NCBI GenBank assembly: GCA_002077065.1
Contig: NAJO01000016.1
Location: forward strand, 1-64,000
Origin: Cryoendolithus antarcticus
Lineage: Eukaryota; Ascomycota; Dothideomycetes; Cladosporiales; Cladosporiaceae
DNA length: 64,000 bases
Direction of reading: 5' to 3'
Below the pieces are notes generated by a model that saw only the letters and a program-made list of their open reading frames with translations, had not been told where the DNA came from and ran no database searches. The translations under genes and the position numbers were made by a program. Positions 32,846 through 45,000 of this stretch are shown here, one piece after another. The first letter of the stretch is position 1. Every line of letters begins with the position of its first letter.

Positions 32846-35800
32846 CTTGTTTGTGTGTAGCCTTTGCTACGTGATTGTAGTCCAGAAAGGTCTCCGAATC
32901 GCGACTAGAGTGAACGCAATGAATGTGTTTTTACGACCGTCGGTGCTGGAATGCCCCAGGCATTCACTTGCGCAAAGCAGCTGATAGTCCTCCCTCAAGC
33001 TGCAACTGTAGCTGTCGAGGTCGTGTGGTAGTGGCGTGTATGTGATGCTGAGGTGACGCTGAGGACTTGTCGGTAGTGAGGTAGTAGTGGGTGCAGCGGT
33101 GTAACGTAGGAGGATATCTTAGATGAGTGCAGTGATGGAGTGATACACAGTTGGTGGGGGCGGCGTCGTACTGTGTGAAGGAGAGGATGCACGCACGAAG
33201 GAGTGAGTAGGAGGTACAAGTGAAGGAGTGAATGGACGACGAAAGGGAGACACGACACTCTTGCGCATCCACACTTACCATTACATGCCAGCCAGGCAAA
33301 GTTCGCTCAGACCGCCCTGAGCCGGCGGATAGACATTCGCACAGGCATTTGGGCGCCGGGGGGGTCTGCAAACGAGACGTGGAGACACCAGCAGAGGGGC
33401 GACGAGTCGATGAACAGGGGGAACTTGCTTCCGGGGATGGACGTGAGATACAAGATCTGGCAGCCCTGCGGCCAGGGCATGGCCTACAAGCGCACCCGGC
33501 AGCGACGAAAGCGAGGCTAGGGACGACTGCCGCCGTGTGGTGCAGAGCGGGAGAGGGTCGGAGACAGGTCGCGCACACTGGTGCGTCGGTACGCGGATGC
33601 GGCTGCAAACTCTCCCATCGAGCGATGTCATGGTGGAGCCCATCCTCCGACTCGTGTTCCTGGCCGTCGGGCATACGCTAGCGTCGAACATCAAAAGTGC
33701 GCTAGAATGAGCCCCCCCTACCGGGCCCATCTCACTGGTTGTGCGGCTGGCGGGATTGCAGCAGGGCGGCGCATACAAATCGTCGAGCGAGCCGAATGGA
33801 GACCAATCTGGTGGACGGCATGCCAAACACAATATCTCACAGGTAAGACGTGGGGTGGTCACCTACAAACTATACATGGCCAGCTCACGGGTTGCATGGT
33901 GATGAGCTCTTCAGGATGAGACGACCTTTGGTAGACAAGCACTCTCAGGCTTCGCTTTCAATGTTGCACTGCAGTCTGGCCAGCGCGCTACCGCATCTGT
34001 TGCCTCTTTGTTCCTTCTCGGCAAAATTGCGTATGTTCAGATTCGCCTGCACTCTCCTAAATAGCGGTGGATTTATTCTGAGCGGCTAGCTGCAAGGTTT
34101 CTCGGCTTCGCAGCGTGGGAGAATGGTATGGACGAGGCAAGCACTTGTGTGCACGCCTCTGAACACAGATCATTTCTGGAATACCCGTCACGTCGGGTTT
34201 GCAAGATCCAACGGGCGCCGCACAGGCATCTGATGCTCCTAGCCCGCCATGTGCGGTGAGACCAATGCATTGATCGCCTGTCCCATCCGTCTCTGCACAT
34301 TAACGACACATACGCAGCAGTGACAAGGTTAGTGGAATGCAGCATGCGATGATCCAAAAGTGCCGTACGTTCCGTTCACAGTAGCGGTGAACGTCGGCCG
34401 AAGATATGTGGTGGGCACACACAGGCGGTGCCGTGCTACGAGTCGACTGATCACAATTGATCACGAGATGCAAGCCGATGCTATTCTGACTGGCGACGCT
34501 AAAGCAGCTATCCTTGTTGCCACGCGAGCGCGGCACCGAGACGAGCAGTGCGCTATTTGGCCCGCGCTTCTCCATCACTGGTGCCTCCGCGTGGGTTTGT
34601 ACCGGAGGAATTCTGCTTTGCTTGTCATGGTCCCCCACGTCGACCGATGATTGCTATTTCGCTGCCGAAAGCTAGGGTAGCATCGCATATTCCACTTCAT
34701 AGGCTTCGCCTTCGACGCCCTGCTGTTCAAGCCACATCTGTCAGATGACCCAGTGGGCCGGGTGACCTACCTCCGACTCGGCCAGCCGCACTAATGCAGC
34801 ACAGATGGGACATCTTCCAGCAACCAGCATGACGGCAAGCTACTGCAGGTTACGAGCAGCACAGCGGTGACGAGTCGACAAGGCGCAAAATGTAGGTGCT
34901 CTCCATGCATGGACTGTGCGGAAGTTCACTCCAATCAGCGATGTGACAGCAGCCTCACCGCGCTTGTTTCATGCCTACGTGCGTCCACACGAGAATCTCG
35001 ATTCAGATCTGCGTGCCATGCGAAATCCAGTACGGCAGCTTGCCACGCACACCATGCCGACATCGCGATACCTATGTGGATACAGTCTTCCTTACGGTGT
35101 GTAACCACCGAGGCACTCCGTTGTCTCGAGCCAGGGGTACTTGACTAGTGTGTGTGCAGGAGAAGAGCGGCGAATAGACGCCGCACATCAGCATCCAGAA
35201 CATTGGCAGCGGCATCCACCGGCAGTGTTCCCCAGCCAATCGGCAGTCTTCCCTCAGAGTGCCTGAAGGCAACCTAGTAATTTGTGAAGGTCATTCTCAT
35301 GCCCACTGAACAACGAGACAGGCTGAATCATGTGTAGTAGACGGGTGGTCAGGTTCAGATGGCGGACTACTGATGTGAAGCAGAGACAGTGAGCGCGGCT
35401 CTAAGGGGAGACGTTCCAGAGCGATACGCGCTGTGCCATAGAATAGTCACTACATGTGATGCGTGAGCTAGCAAGGATCGAAATGTGATACATGTAACGG
35501 CGAGCATCGGCCCTTGAGCATGTGTATCTGCAACGCCTTCCACGCGTCCCACGGCGGGTGTGTGATACGAGATCGTTTTATATCCCTGATATACTGTGTG
35601 CCTGGCGCAAGGCATCTCCGCATGCGATAAAGGTCATGTGACCATGGAGCTTGGCAGAGTGAAATCGCTGACATCAAAACTCACACCAACGTGTAGCAGA
35701 GTCTAGTCCAACTCACTCACTCACGTCCAGCAAAGCGAGCTTGTGCTCGCCCAAAGTCTGAAGATGACTCGTGCGATGATCATACGCGCCGCAAGCGCGA

Positions 35801-36010
35801 ATGCTTGATAGAAGCGCTGACGAGATACATTCATTTTGATCGCTTCCGTATCCAAATTGAACCAATCTTTTGCCGAAGATCACGCACTAGGGACAGCATC
35901 GGAACGTAAGTATCTGGTAGTGCCTAGTATAACAAATTTTCGAGACCGGCGGAGCAGCGGCTTTAGCTACCAATGCAGTCGAGGGCCTGCTGATCGATGG
36001 TCAATCTGCC
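32846..36010. other. Gene-poor region of 3.2 kb
   Basis: No supportable gene. The longest frames (32964-33674 and 33281-33862, both minus) are rich in Cys, His, Ser and Pro without domain-like order. The left end must contain the MFS promoter and the right end the UEV promoter. Composition is ordinary; unlike the telomeric repeat there is no loss of CA/TG, so this is not RIP-degraded. I found no tRNA-like sequence. Confidence 0.5.
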
Positions 36011-37063
36011 ATGACACTCAAGGCTCGGTCTCTTACGCGGCAGAAGCTAAGCATTGAATTGTAAGTGAAACGGCGATGAGGCAGTCTACAACGTCAGCTA
36101 TCCTGGGTCGCTACTTGTGCAGCTATTGCTTACACTTTTCTCGCAAGTGCCAGCATCAAGCATGTATGCCCACCGGGAGTCTACGTAGCGCCTCTCCCAG
36201 AGGACGCCCTCCGATGGACTGGAGTACTCTTTGCGCGAAAAGGTCGGTGTTTTCTCTAAAGCAATCACCAATCACTTGAAGACGCTGATCAGATTTGCAG
36301 CACCTTACACCAACGCGATCCTGAAGTTCGAGATTGACTTCCCTGAAGGCTATCCGCTTTGTGCACCTATCATCACCTTCGAGCAGGATGTCTTTCATCC
36401 TCTCGTGACTCCTCTGACTACATACTCGTACTCGTCTCGGGATCGAGACGCGAACACCATCAGCTCGGGTGATGATGGCAGACTGCCGCCCGGGGGTCTG
36501 AGTCTCAGGGAGGGCTTTCCCGAGTGGTTCTGTACGAATGGGCAAGACCTCCGACATGAAGATACAGCCTCCACTGTGGCACCTCCGCACATCCTTCACG
36601 TGCTGCACTATCTACGTCTCATATTCACTGCTCCAGAACTCCTGGATGAACTTCTGCTTGCAGGCGCTGCTAATCCCAGCGCATGGCATGCATGGCAGGC
36701 TCATCGCAAGAGAGCCGTCAGTAATCGAGCACAGCCGCCAGCAGTCTGCTCAAGGGATGAGGGTCGATCCAGCGACGCCATTAGCGAGCGCAGTCCGTCT
36801 CCACGAGGCTCTGTGCAGCAACCCGGAGGCGCACGGCGGCCAGGCGAATGGAACTGGAACGGAGTCTGGGAGGATCGGGTAAGGAGAGTAGTCACGGCCA
36901 GTCAGAGCGAGAGCGCATTATATGGTGCGGACAGCGCAAGTGTGGTGAGTGGGACGTTGCGCACATGCATTGTATCATACTCACTGACTCTACTCCGCAG
37001 ATCAACTTCACAAAGCGAGATACATCGGAACACGATGCAGCTTTTGAAGCTCATGGAACGTAG
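36011..37063 (+). CDS. Ubiquitin E2 variant (UEV)-like protein without active-site Cys
   Basis: Four exons, 36011-36060, 36148-36242, 36301-36944 and 37001-37063, give 283 residues. Introns are 87, 58 and 56 nt. The spliced N-terminus reads QKLSIEFASIKHVCPPGVYV, then LRWTGVLFARKAPYTNAILK and FEIDFPEGYPLCAPIITF, which is the E2 (UBC) fold with its W-x-G, Y-x-x-x-x-x-x-F and FPxxYP landmarks. The E2 HPN tripeptide is HPLVTPL, and no catalytic Cys follows, so it should be a ubiquitin-conjugating enzyme variant that cannot form a thioester. The middle is Ser/Pro/Arg-rich and probably disordered. The last exon gives INFTKRDTSEHDAAFEAHGT. The donor of intron 2 (GTCGGT) is weak, but the frame and family fit require it. 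AKTIP-like UEVs act in vesicle or telomere-related processes; the role here is unknown. Confidence 0.75.
36061..36147 (+). other. UEV gene intron 1
   Basis: GTAAGT..CTCGCAAG, 87 nt, phase 2. Splicing gives KLSIEFASIKHVCPPG. Confidence 0.65.
36243..36300 (+). other. UEV gene intron 2
   Basis: GTCGGT..TTTGCAG, 58 nt, phase 1. Splicing gives GVLFARKAPYTNAILKFEID. Confidence 0.7.
36945..37000 (+). other. UEV gene intron 3
   Basis: GTGAGT..TCCGCAG, 56 nt, phase 0. It joins ADSASV to INFTKRDTSEHD. Confidence 0.72.
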
Positions 37064-37563
37064 GTAAACGTAGGTAGGTGCGAGGTTAGAGCGCTTTCCG
37101 CAGTGTTGTCAACTGGCAACTTCCGGTGTGCGATGTTTCCTTCCAGCATTTCATGGGCTTTGTTGACTCGGCCCTATGCTGCTCGTCGCAAGGCATCTTC
37201 TCACTGGCTGTTTGGAAACATCACTAGTCCCCTCTCAGTACACAAGCCATCAAGACAGTCGGTCTAATTTCGACTCGCGAGTGCTCTGTCGGTAGTCCGA
37301 AAGAATACCATAACCCACACGTATTTTCACGGGACATGCCCGAAGGTTGGATGAAGAGCTGATTGCCGTAGGCTGTGCCTGTGGTGGTTGCTGTTACGTT
37401 GGGATTAGCCATCGCAGCTTGCGTCAAGGACGCTCGAGCGATGAGCGCAGAGCGAAAGGGCAGCTCCTGAGCTCGTGTCGACTACCAGCGATCAAGTTGT
37501 TGTCCATCCGTTGTCCATCCGAAACGTGAAGCGCGTACGTGAAGAGCATCACAGCGACCGGAC
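37064..37563. other. Intergenic, no gene seen
   Basis: 500 bp between two plus-strand genes. Presumably the promoter of the next gene. Confidence 0.45.
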
Positions 37564-39828
37564 ATGGCCAACTGGAAAGAGGTCAGTGACAGCATTCGCA
37601 AGTCCATATCATCATGGTTGGCTACTAAACAGATGTAGAACCAAAAGCCATCTCGCGGCGCCCTGGCAAGCACTGCCATCTCAGCGGCCGCTCATCACAG
37701 CGCAAGGCCGCATGAGCAGATCACTCTGTTTCCGCAGCCACTCGCCAACATCTCTCCCAATGCTAGACAACTATCGCCCATACCACGATCACTTGGACTA
37801 AGCTGCAAGCCTGCATCGCCGAACGTTAAGCCGAGTCTATACGAGCAGCGAGATCACTCAGCATGTAGCCGAGAGAGCACGCCTCTTCGTGTCAAGAAGA
37901 CGAGGGATAATCTGAGGGGACAGGCGGGTCTTGAGGCTTCTCCACCACCCTGCATCAGCCATATGTTGACTGCGTCCGACGCCAGTCAGAGCGAGCAGCG
38001 CATAGATTGGCAACAGATCGCACACCCACGCCTAGCGCCGACGGTAGCTGCGGTTCTCGAGTCCACTGGCGACGAAGTGTATGGCGATCCTCCCAACATG
38101 CAACGACATAAGTCCACAGGCGGACGCGTATTGTCCAGCATCAAGCGCACGTTGACCTCACGCGCGCGCAGCACTACTACCATTCGACCGATGGACTTGG
38201 ATGCCAGCGTAATGCGTCGGGTGTCTGGGCGACGCCGGCCGACTATCGAAGTGACTCCTGACAGGCGCGCCTACAGCTTTGACGTCTACCGTGAGAGCTT
38301 TCCGAACAGCAGAGAGATCTCGACCAGCAATGAGACTGCTGTTGCGGATCGAAGATCTTTCACAGACAGTACCGTGTCCACCTCCGCCCTTATACCGGCG
38401 CTCGAGAATACGACACCGCCTTGCAACACACCCGCAACGGCCAGACCAGTCAAATTGCATCGCTGCTCCAGCCCGCCTGGGATTGTGCCCGAGCGCATGG
38501 CACAAGCCGACGATGTGCCAACACTATCAGACGATCTTGGGCATCGGATCTCGTACGCTGAACGAGCCTATGAAGCTCGAGTCGCCTACATTGAGCTTCA
38601 CGTAGATCTGGACACTACCATACTCGACGCAGGCTCCAGCGGTAACATGTGGGTAGCTGTCCAAGCGAAAGTCAGCGAACAGCCAGTGAATCTCTACAAA
38701 GCCATCGACTAGCAGTCTGGCCACACTGAGCAGAACAACTTCAGCAGCGCGCCAGCTGGTACTATCAGTAATCTTCGCATATGCTACAAGCCAACATCTG
38801 GAGCCGGGATCATGGACCTGTTGGGCCAGAAGTCGAGCAAGACGTTACACTTGGGTGAGAGCTGCACTCTCTTCATCAAGTTGCACATTCCTCGAGTGAA
38901 GTGTATCGACTCGGTGGCGCCTGGTATCATCGACCAAGATGCCCTCTTCATGGAGCTGGAAAGCATTGTCGGTACACTGGAACAAGAGATCCTGCATGTC
39001 GAAGTACGATATAAGCACTCATTGCTCCATGAGAGCAACAAAGCTACTATACGCACGGTGGCTAAGCTCAAGCGTCCGAAAGTAGACTCTAGATGGAGTA
39101 TGCTCTCAGCGGACAGCCTTGCAGGCAGCCATGCGTCGGTCTCTCAACGTCTCGCGAGATACATTGCCCATGAATGCCAGCCTGACCAAGCATTGGACTT
39201 GATTCATTACTACCTCGACGCGAGCGCTATGCGAAAGAGCGCCATTGCGGACATCTGCTGCGAGCTTGAGCAGCAGATCCATCTCGATGCCTTGTCAGGA
39301 GAAATCCCGCCGACAGTCCACGAGAAGCCTTCGATCCTGATTTCGGACACTTCTCTGGACGAGGATCACATGGTGTTAACGTCACCGACCGTCTCAGATC
39401 ATCTTAGCAATCATCTTAGCATGCCATCGTGGCCTTCGGGATCAGAGTTATCAAAACGTCGACAGGCGGCAGGATCTTCCACATCTTCTCTCCTCATCTC
39501 CAGTGGCAGTCGTACTCGACTCGCTGCCACCATCACGCCATCTCCGAACCTCCTCATCCCGAGCAGGACCACCACCGCCCTGAGCGCCCCGGCTGCCGAC
39601 TCCGCCCGTGCAGTCTGGCGCCACATTCGTCATGCATCGCTCACCACACTTCAGCGACTGGCCGAGTCGGCACCCGAGACCTTGGAGCAGCTAGAAGCAG
39701 GTGACGAAGTAGTCATGAAGCTGAGACGAACTGCTGTCGCGAACAAGCGGTCTGTCGGGGCTGACACGCTGAGAGGATGGAAGTGGGAAGACAAGCGTGA
39801 GGGAGGAGTAGTGGCGCCATGGATGTGA
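37564..39828 (+). pseudogene. Conserved fungal protein gene interrupted by two in-frame TAG codons
   Basis: A single reading frame runs from ATG 37564 to 39828 except for TAG at 37636-37638 and 38710-38712. Landmarks are MANWKEVSDSIRKSISSWL, PLRVKKTRDNLRGQ (about 100-113), ARVAYIELHVDLDTTILDAG and MWVAVQAK before the second stop. After it come ISNLRICYKPTSGAG, LFIKLHIPRV, a helical C-terminal half, and ANKRSVGADTLRGWKW near the end (VVAPWM). These match my memory of a large Pezizomycotina family that also has a VWA-like segment in the middle; that segment appears absent here. The first stop can be removed as a 57-nt phase-0 intron (GTCAGT..ATGTAG) with a CTAAAC branch-like site. The second can only be removed as an unusually short 42-nt intron (GTCAGC..GACTAG). 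Either a two-intron gene (721 residues) or a decayed, internally deleted copy. Confidence 0.55.
37582..37638 (+). other. Possible intron containing the first in-frame TAG
   Basis: GTCAGT..GTAG, 57 nt, phase 0, with TACTAAAC before the acceptor. Unspliced, it would read as coding up to the TAG. Confidence 0.55.
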
Positions 39829-40141
39829 AGCCACTGCGAACGCCGTGAATACGCGTGAGCACCCCGAGTGTCTGAGATGTGCGTTGCACTCAGCATACTT
39901 CTGTATCATATCATAGAGCTTCGTCCTGTAGCAAGCAGCCATTTACGGCATCTTTCTCTGACTTCCGAAACATGGATCGCCCACGTTCTGTCTGATCGGC
40001 AACAAAAACTTGTGCCTCTCAATGGACAATGGATTCTCGTGTAGGCGCGGTGGGTAACGCAGTAGGAGCATAGTACCGTTTCATACATCCGGGGAAGTAG
40101 AGGTATACAAGTCTCAATTCGTACATTCATGACCGGACCGA
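39829..40141. other. Convergent intergenic region
   Basis: 313 bp between the 3' ends of two converging genes. Nothing else seen. Confidence 0.45.
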
Positions 40142-41092
40142 CTACTGTAAGTACTCGCCACCGGTTTCCTTGTAGATCACATCGAACAGCGGCTTCGCGC
40201 TGAACCAGCCAGCCATGGGTGAGCCCACCGTCTTGTATGTGTACGCAGCTTCCTCCGCGCCAATCGAGATTGGCTTCTCGCCACGGGAGCCAGCAGCGGC
40301 CTCCGCGAGCAGCTGACTCTGGCAGCACTTCTCGAGCGACACGAACCAGAAAATCGTCTGCGCTATGGTCAGTTGAAACGTGGTGCTTGAAAATTCGGTT
40401 CAGCTCACCTCCTCTATCGACGTTCCGACGGTCAGAAGACCGTGATTCTGCAGCAGCGCCGCTTTCTTGTTACCAAGGCAAGCAGCGATGTCCTTACCCT
40501 CCTTCTCCGCCAACACGACCCCGTTGAAACTCTCATACAGCACATGATCATCGTGGAACGCGCAGCTGTCCTGTGTCAGACTGTCGATCTTCCTCCCCAG
40601 CGAGCACCAGGTCCGTCCATAAATGCTGTGGCTATGCGCCGCACAGAGCACGTCCGGCCTTGCCTTGTGGATAGCGCTGTGGATCATATACGCCGCAGTG
40701 TTTAGCAGCCTGTTCTCGCCTCCTCCAATGACCTGCCCTGAGTGGTTCACCAAGATCAGATCGCTCTTCTTCATCAACGAGAACGCCTGCCCAAAAGGGT
40801 TCACCCAGAAGCAGTCCTTCTCCACCGGGTCGCGGAGTGTGATGTGACCAGCTACACCCTCATCGAAGCCGTATTTGCCGAAGATGCGGAATGCTGCTGC
40901 GAGGCGGCCTTTGAGATACTCGCGCTCTTCGTGTTTGTCTGTGAATTTTGGCGCGCGTGGGAATTCGATCATCTTGCCTTGCGCGATGGAGGCTTTGACG
41001 CCGGGTTCCAGAGGTGCTTGGCCGGAGTTTACTGGGACTGTGTTGCCATTGGAGGATGTGCCTGTGGGCTCGTCCTCGGCGTGGGGTGCCAT
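40142..41092 (-). CDS. Class II aldolase/adducin-domain protein
   Basis: Exons on the minus strand, 41092-40409 and 40357-40142, with a 51-nt intron (GTGAGC..GCGCAG), give 299 residues. The class II aldolase/adducin domain spans about 60-265. KYGFDEGVAGHITLRDP opens it. HSHSIYGR (about 163-170) holds two metal-ligand His, and LLQNHGLLTVG (about 214-224) holds the third. The family includes fuculose- and rhamnulose-phosphate aldolases and adducin. Fungal cytosolic members such as fission-yeast Mug14 have no firm substrate. Splicing continues TSIEETIFWFVSLEKCCQSQ, a typical helix after the NHG motif. No targeting signal. Convergent with the interrupted gene and divergent from the homeobox gene. 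Confidence 0.88.
40358..40408 (-). other. Intron in the class II aldolase gene
   Basis: GTGAGC..GCGCAG, 51 nt, phase 0. Confidence 0.86.
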
Positions 41093-42076
41093 GGTGATTT
41101 ATCTGATTGGCAAAGGACTTTTCCGGAGAGAAGAGTAAACGCTTGGTTATAGAAAATGAGATGAACGATTAGAGGTTCTGGGAATGTTTGTAGGAAATAA
41201 GAGATGCAATGATTGTCGGCCTATCTGACAGGATTGAAGACCCCGCATCCTCGGCTCATTGATGGCACGGCGACGGATACTCGGGCTTAGGAGGGATTGG
41301 GATGCAGGGTCCTGCTATCTGATGCACAGTACGAAGAACTTTTGAGTGGCACTGCTACTGTAGATGCTGAAGTGCTTAGTAGATGCAGACGGCCGTGCGA
41401 TCACGCCTCCGCATGCCACCAAGGTCAGATACTCTGACCGTTGTTGCGAGCAGCGTGAGCGCGCTTGGGCTCGCACCAAGACAACTTAGTTGGTGTGCGC
41501 TGAATGATTGGGATGACCCCCTCAAAGCGATTGCGAACAGTCCCAGGTCGTTCTGCTTGTTGTGCTCTAATAAGCCGAAGATCAGGGCTATTTCCGGGGG
41601 CGTCTTCGATTGTTGCGCAAGTAGTAGAAAGCTTCTCAGGTTGTGCTCCGGCCTACACGTCTAGCAGCCTATGCTTCAGCGACAGTGCCTAGGGTTAGGG
41701 TCTCCAAAAGTCTGAGGGAGTCGGGCACAAATTGTCGTAGGATAAAACCAGGACGTTGGGAGACCACACGTTGATAAAGGTCCATCCTACAGTACCGCAT
41801 GCCACGACTTTTGACAGTCTGGCATCAACTCCGCGATCGGCGTAGCGCACCTTGTTCCGCTGTCGAACATGGGCACGCCCTTCGAAGTACAAGCGTAGGA
41901 TGACTGTTCGTGCATGATCCACTGCCCAGGCGTACCATGGCTGAAGAATCAGCTCACTAACAGTCAGCAATGCTATCATCGTAAGCTCACATCTCTACAA
42001 ACTGCTTCACGCCCTTCAACTTCCTGTTCGCGCCTTTCCGCAGTATCGTCGCTGGCGTCCACGCCCTGCCAAGTGA
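41093..42076. promoter_or_regulatory. Divergent promoter region, aldolase / homeobox gene
   Basis: 984 bp. It includes part of a possible minus-strand small gene (about 42254 down to 41796) that overlaps the first exon of the homeobox gene; see the findings. Otherwise nothing is seen. Confidence 0.4.
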
Positions 42077-45000
42077 ATGCCAGTGATTGCTGAGGAGGAC
42101 GAGACCATCATGGCTGACATGGATATTGGTGTTGATGACCTGCTGGCCTTGCCGAGTGCAGCGTATGGCGTGGGCGATCAGAGTGTCACTAATGGGGACG
42201 ATTTCGGTGGCAGTGGACTTCCAAATGCCGTGTGTCCATCGCACCCAGATGGCCATAAGTGAGTGATTCGCTTTCCAATTCGGGATCTGCGCGGATACTG
42301 ATCGTAGCAGCTGCCTTTGCCATGGGTTCATGGGCGACTGGGATGTTCTACCGACTGCTCCAAAGCCGCTCCATGAAGACTACGGCAAGTTTGAAGACTG
42401 GATCCCTCGTTTCATACAGCCCGAGAAGGCGTGTGATTACTGCAGATCAAAGGGGCTGAACTGCCATCTCAGCCAAGGCGATGCCATTTGCAGACCCTGT
42501 GCTAGTCTTTTCCGCGAATGCAGTCTGAGCAAGTCGAACACCCTCGAGGCTAGCAACTATGCGAAGTCAAGGCATGGGGAGTACTTTGACACATTACACA
42601 TGGTGCACGAGAATGTCTGCGCTGAACAAGGCACTCTGACCGGTATCAAGCCATTGCACTCCAAGGGCGGCCGGCGAAGCGGTACGAGCACACCGTACGA
42701 AGACGATGAGCCGGGAAGCAGCAGACGCAATGGCATTCGCTTCCCGCGTCATGCCGTGAAGGTTCTGCGAGAGTGGCTCGACGTTCATCAAGACCATCCG
42801 TATCCGAATGACGAAGAGCGTACTATCCTCGAGAGTCAGACGGAGTTGACGCAAACACAGATCGCCAACTGGCTCGCAAATGCACGTAGACGAAAGAAGG
42901 CAACCCAGCGAGCAAAGCCAAAGCTTTGTATGTCGCCGAGTCTCAGACCCACAGCAGCAATTGACATACCAGAACCCGACAAGCCATGGGAAGAGCTCAA
43001 TCCACTAGAAAGATGGAAGCACTCGCCTCCCGAGAACGAGCCTGCCAGATTCACAGATATTGCAAGCGCAGTAGAACACGGAGACTTGTCTGATGATGCC
43101 ACCTCACCTTCAAGCTACAACACTCGGCGTCGCAAGGGTTCGAGCAATGGATCGAAGTCTAAGGCGCCGTCTACCACCTCACAAGAGACCTCGTTAGGCA
43201 GCTCGCTGTCTGCAGTCTCATCTGGGGCGAACTCTCGAGGATCGAATGGCTCTTTTGGCTCCTTCAGCTCCAGCTTGGCTGGTAAGAGAGACCGCCGTCG
43301 CCGAAGAAGGCCAGGTACTGCGGGAGGCAGGCCGTCAGCAGACGTGAGTAACTTGGCTAACGTCACCGTCCAGGTCTAGCCACTAACGTATCTCTCAGCT
43401 CTCAAAGCGGATCTTCCAATGCACATTTTGCACTGACTCATTCAAGTCGAAGTACGACTGGACCCGGCACGAGAAGTCCCTGCACCTGTCCCTCGAGAAG
43501 TGGCTCTGCGCACCTCTCGGACCATTCATTGTCGAAAAGACCAGCGGCGAGAAGTCATGTGTATACTGCGGCATGCTGAACCCTCCAGACGGCCACGGCG
43601 AAACTCACAATCACTCCGCTTGCGAGGAAAAGGGACTCGACGCAAGGACGTTCTACCGCAAAGACCACCTTCGACAACATCTCCGCTTAATGCACAACTG
43701 CGAGATGATGCCTAGTATGCTTGCTTGGAACTCGGTGGCTACCAACATCAACAGCCGATGCGGCTTCTGCGCTCAGCGCTTCACTGTCTGGCAGGAACGC
43801 GTGGATCATCTGACGGCCCACTTCAAGGCTGGCGTACGCATGGCTTCGTGGAAAGGCTGTAGGGGTCTAGATCCGGCTGTTGCCGCGCAAGTGACGAACG
43901 CCATGCCACCGTATCTCATTGGTGTCGAAGCCGTCAGGTATATAACATGTTCCCTGCCGGCTCACACAAGAAGCTGACATACATGATAGCCCGAATCCGT
44001 TTTCTGCCACCAACAGGGATACCAACCTCTTCCCCGTCACGGCAACCGATCACCCTGGCGAGCAACTGATAGATGCTGCACAGCGTGATGCACTTTGTAT
44101 GCATTTCGAGTCCGGCTCGCGTGATACTGCGGGCACCAAGGCAACTTGCTGGGAGATCTTGACTGTCAGGCTGGGCAAGTACGCCAACGACATGATCGCC
44201 AAAGGCGTAGTGATAACGGACGAAATGCTGGAGTCGCAGTCGCGGTGGATTTTGTATGGGTCAGATGACACCTGGAACCAGACAGCGTAAGCAACATTCA
44301 TTTTGCATTCAAGCTCTGTACTAACTCAACATGTAGCTGCGACAACCCCGAATGGCGAGATCTGTTCAAGAAAGCACACGGTCTCGATTTCATACCGAAG
44401 GCCATCGGTGGACAAGGCTTGCAAGTGCCAGAAGACCTTGAGACTTATAGCGACCTCGGCATGCGCATACCGTTCAATGTTCAGCTCGAGGCGTACAATA
44501 AATCGAAAATCGAGAGTGGTACATGGATGGACGGTCGGCGCCACCAGCAAGTCCGATATCTGTACAATCAGCTGTCGAAGGAGGGTGTGCTGCATGACAC
44601 TAACAGTCGCTGCTCGCACGCTGAGTGCGAGAGGAACATAGTCGATACGCGCAGGTTCGACCGCTCTGGAGAATCGTCACCGGCGACTAGACGCTGGTGT
44701 ACGTATGAGCTACCGCCAGAGAAAGCGAAGCAGTTCGCGATCTTGACTGCGCCAGCCGAGGAGAGTATTGCAATCAGTCATGCTTTGATGCAGCCGCGGC
44801 AAGCGGACCTGGAACTCCAGGCAGCTCACGACCTCCACTCGTGTATACGAGGTCTGCAGACTGCTGATAAACATGCACTCAGCAAAGTCATGACGAATGT
44901 CAGCAGTCCATCGAAGCGGAAGTCGAAGTCGCCGGAGTTGCAGCATAGTACGGGTGTCACCCACCCAGCACAAAGAGCTTTCGATGCTCTGACGAGAGCG

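Noticed and set aside
32964..33862. Two long minus-strand open frames (236 and 193 codons) in the 3 kb gap
   Set aside because: Their translations are Cys-, His-, Ser- and Pro-rich without any domain-like pattern, they overlap in different frames, and neither has family resemblance or supporting splice structure.
32846..36010. The 3 kb gap as a second RIP-mutated repeat
   Set aside because: CA and TG dinucleotides are frequent and TA is not enriched by eye, unlike 102-3960.
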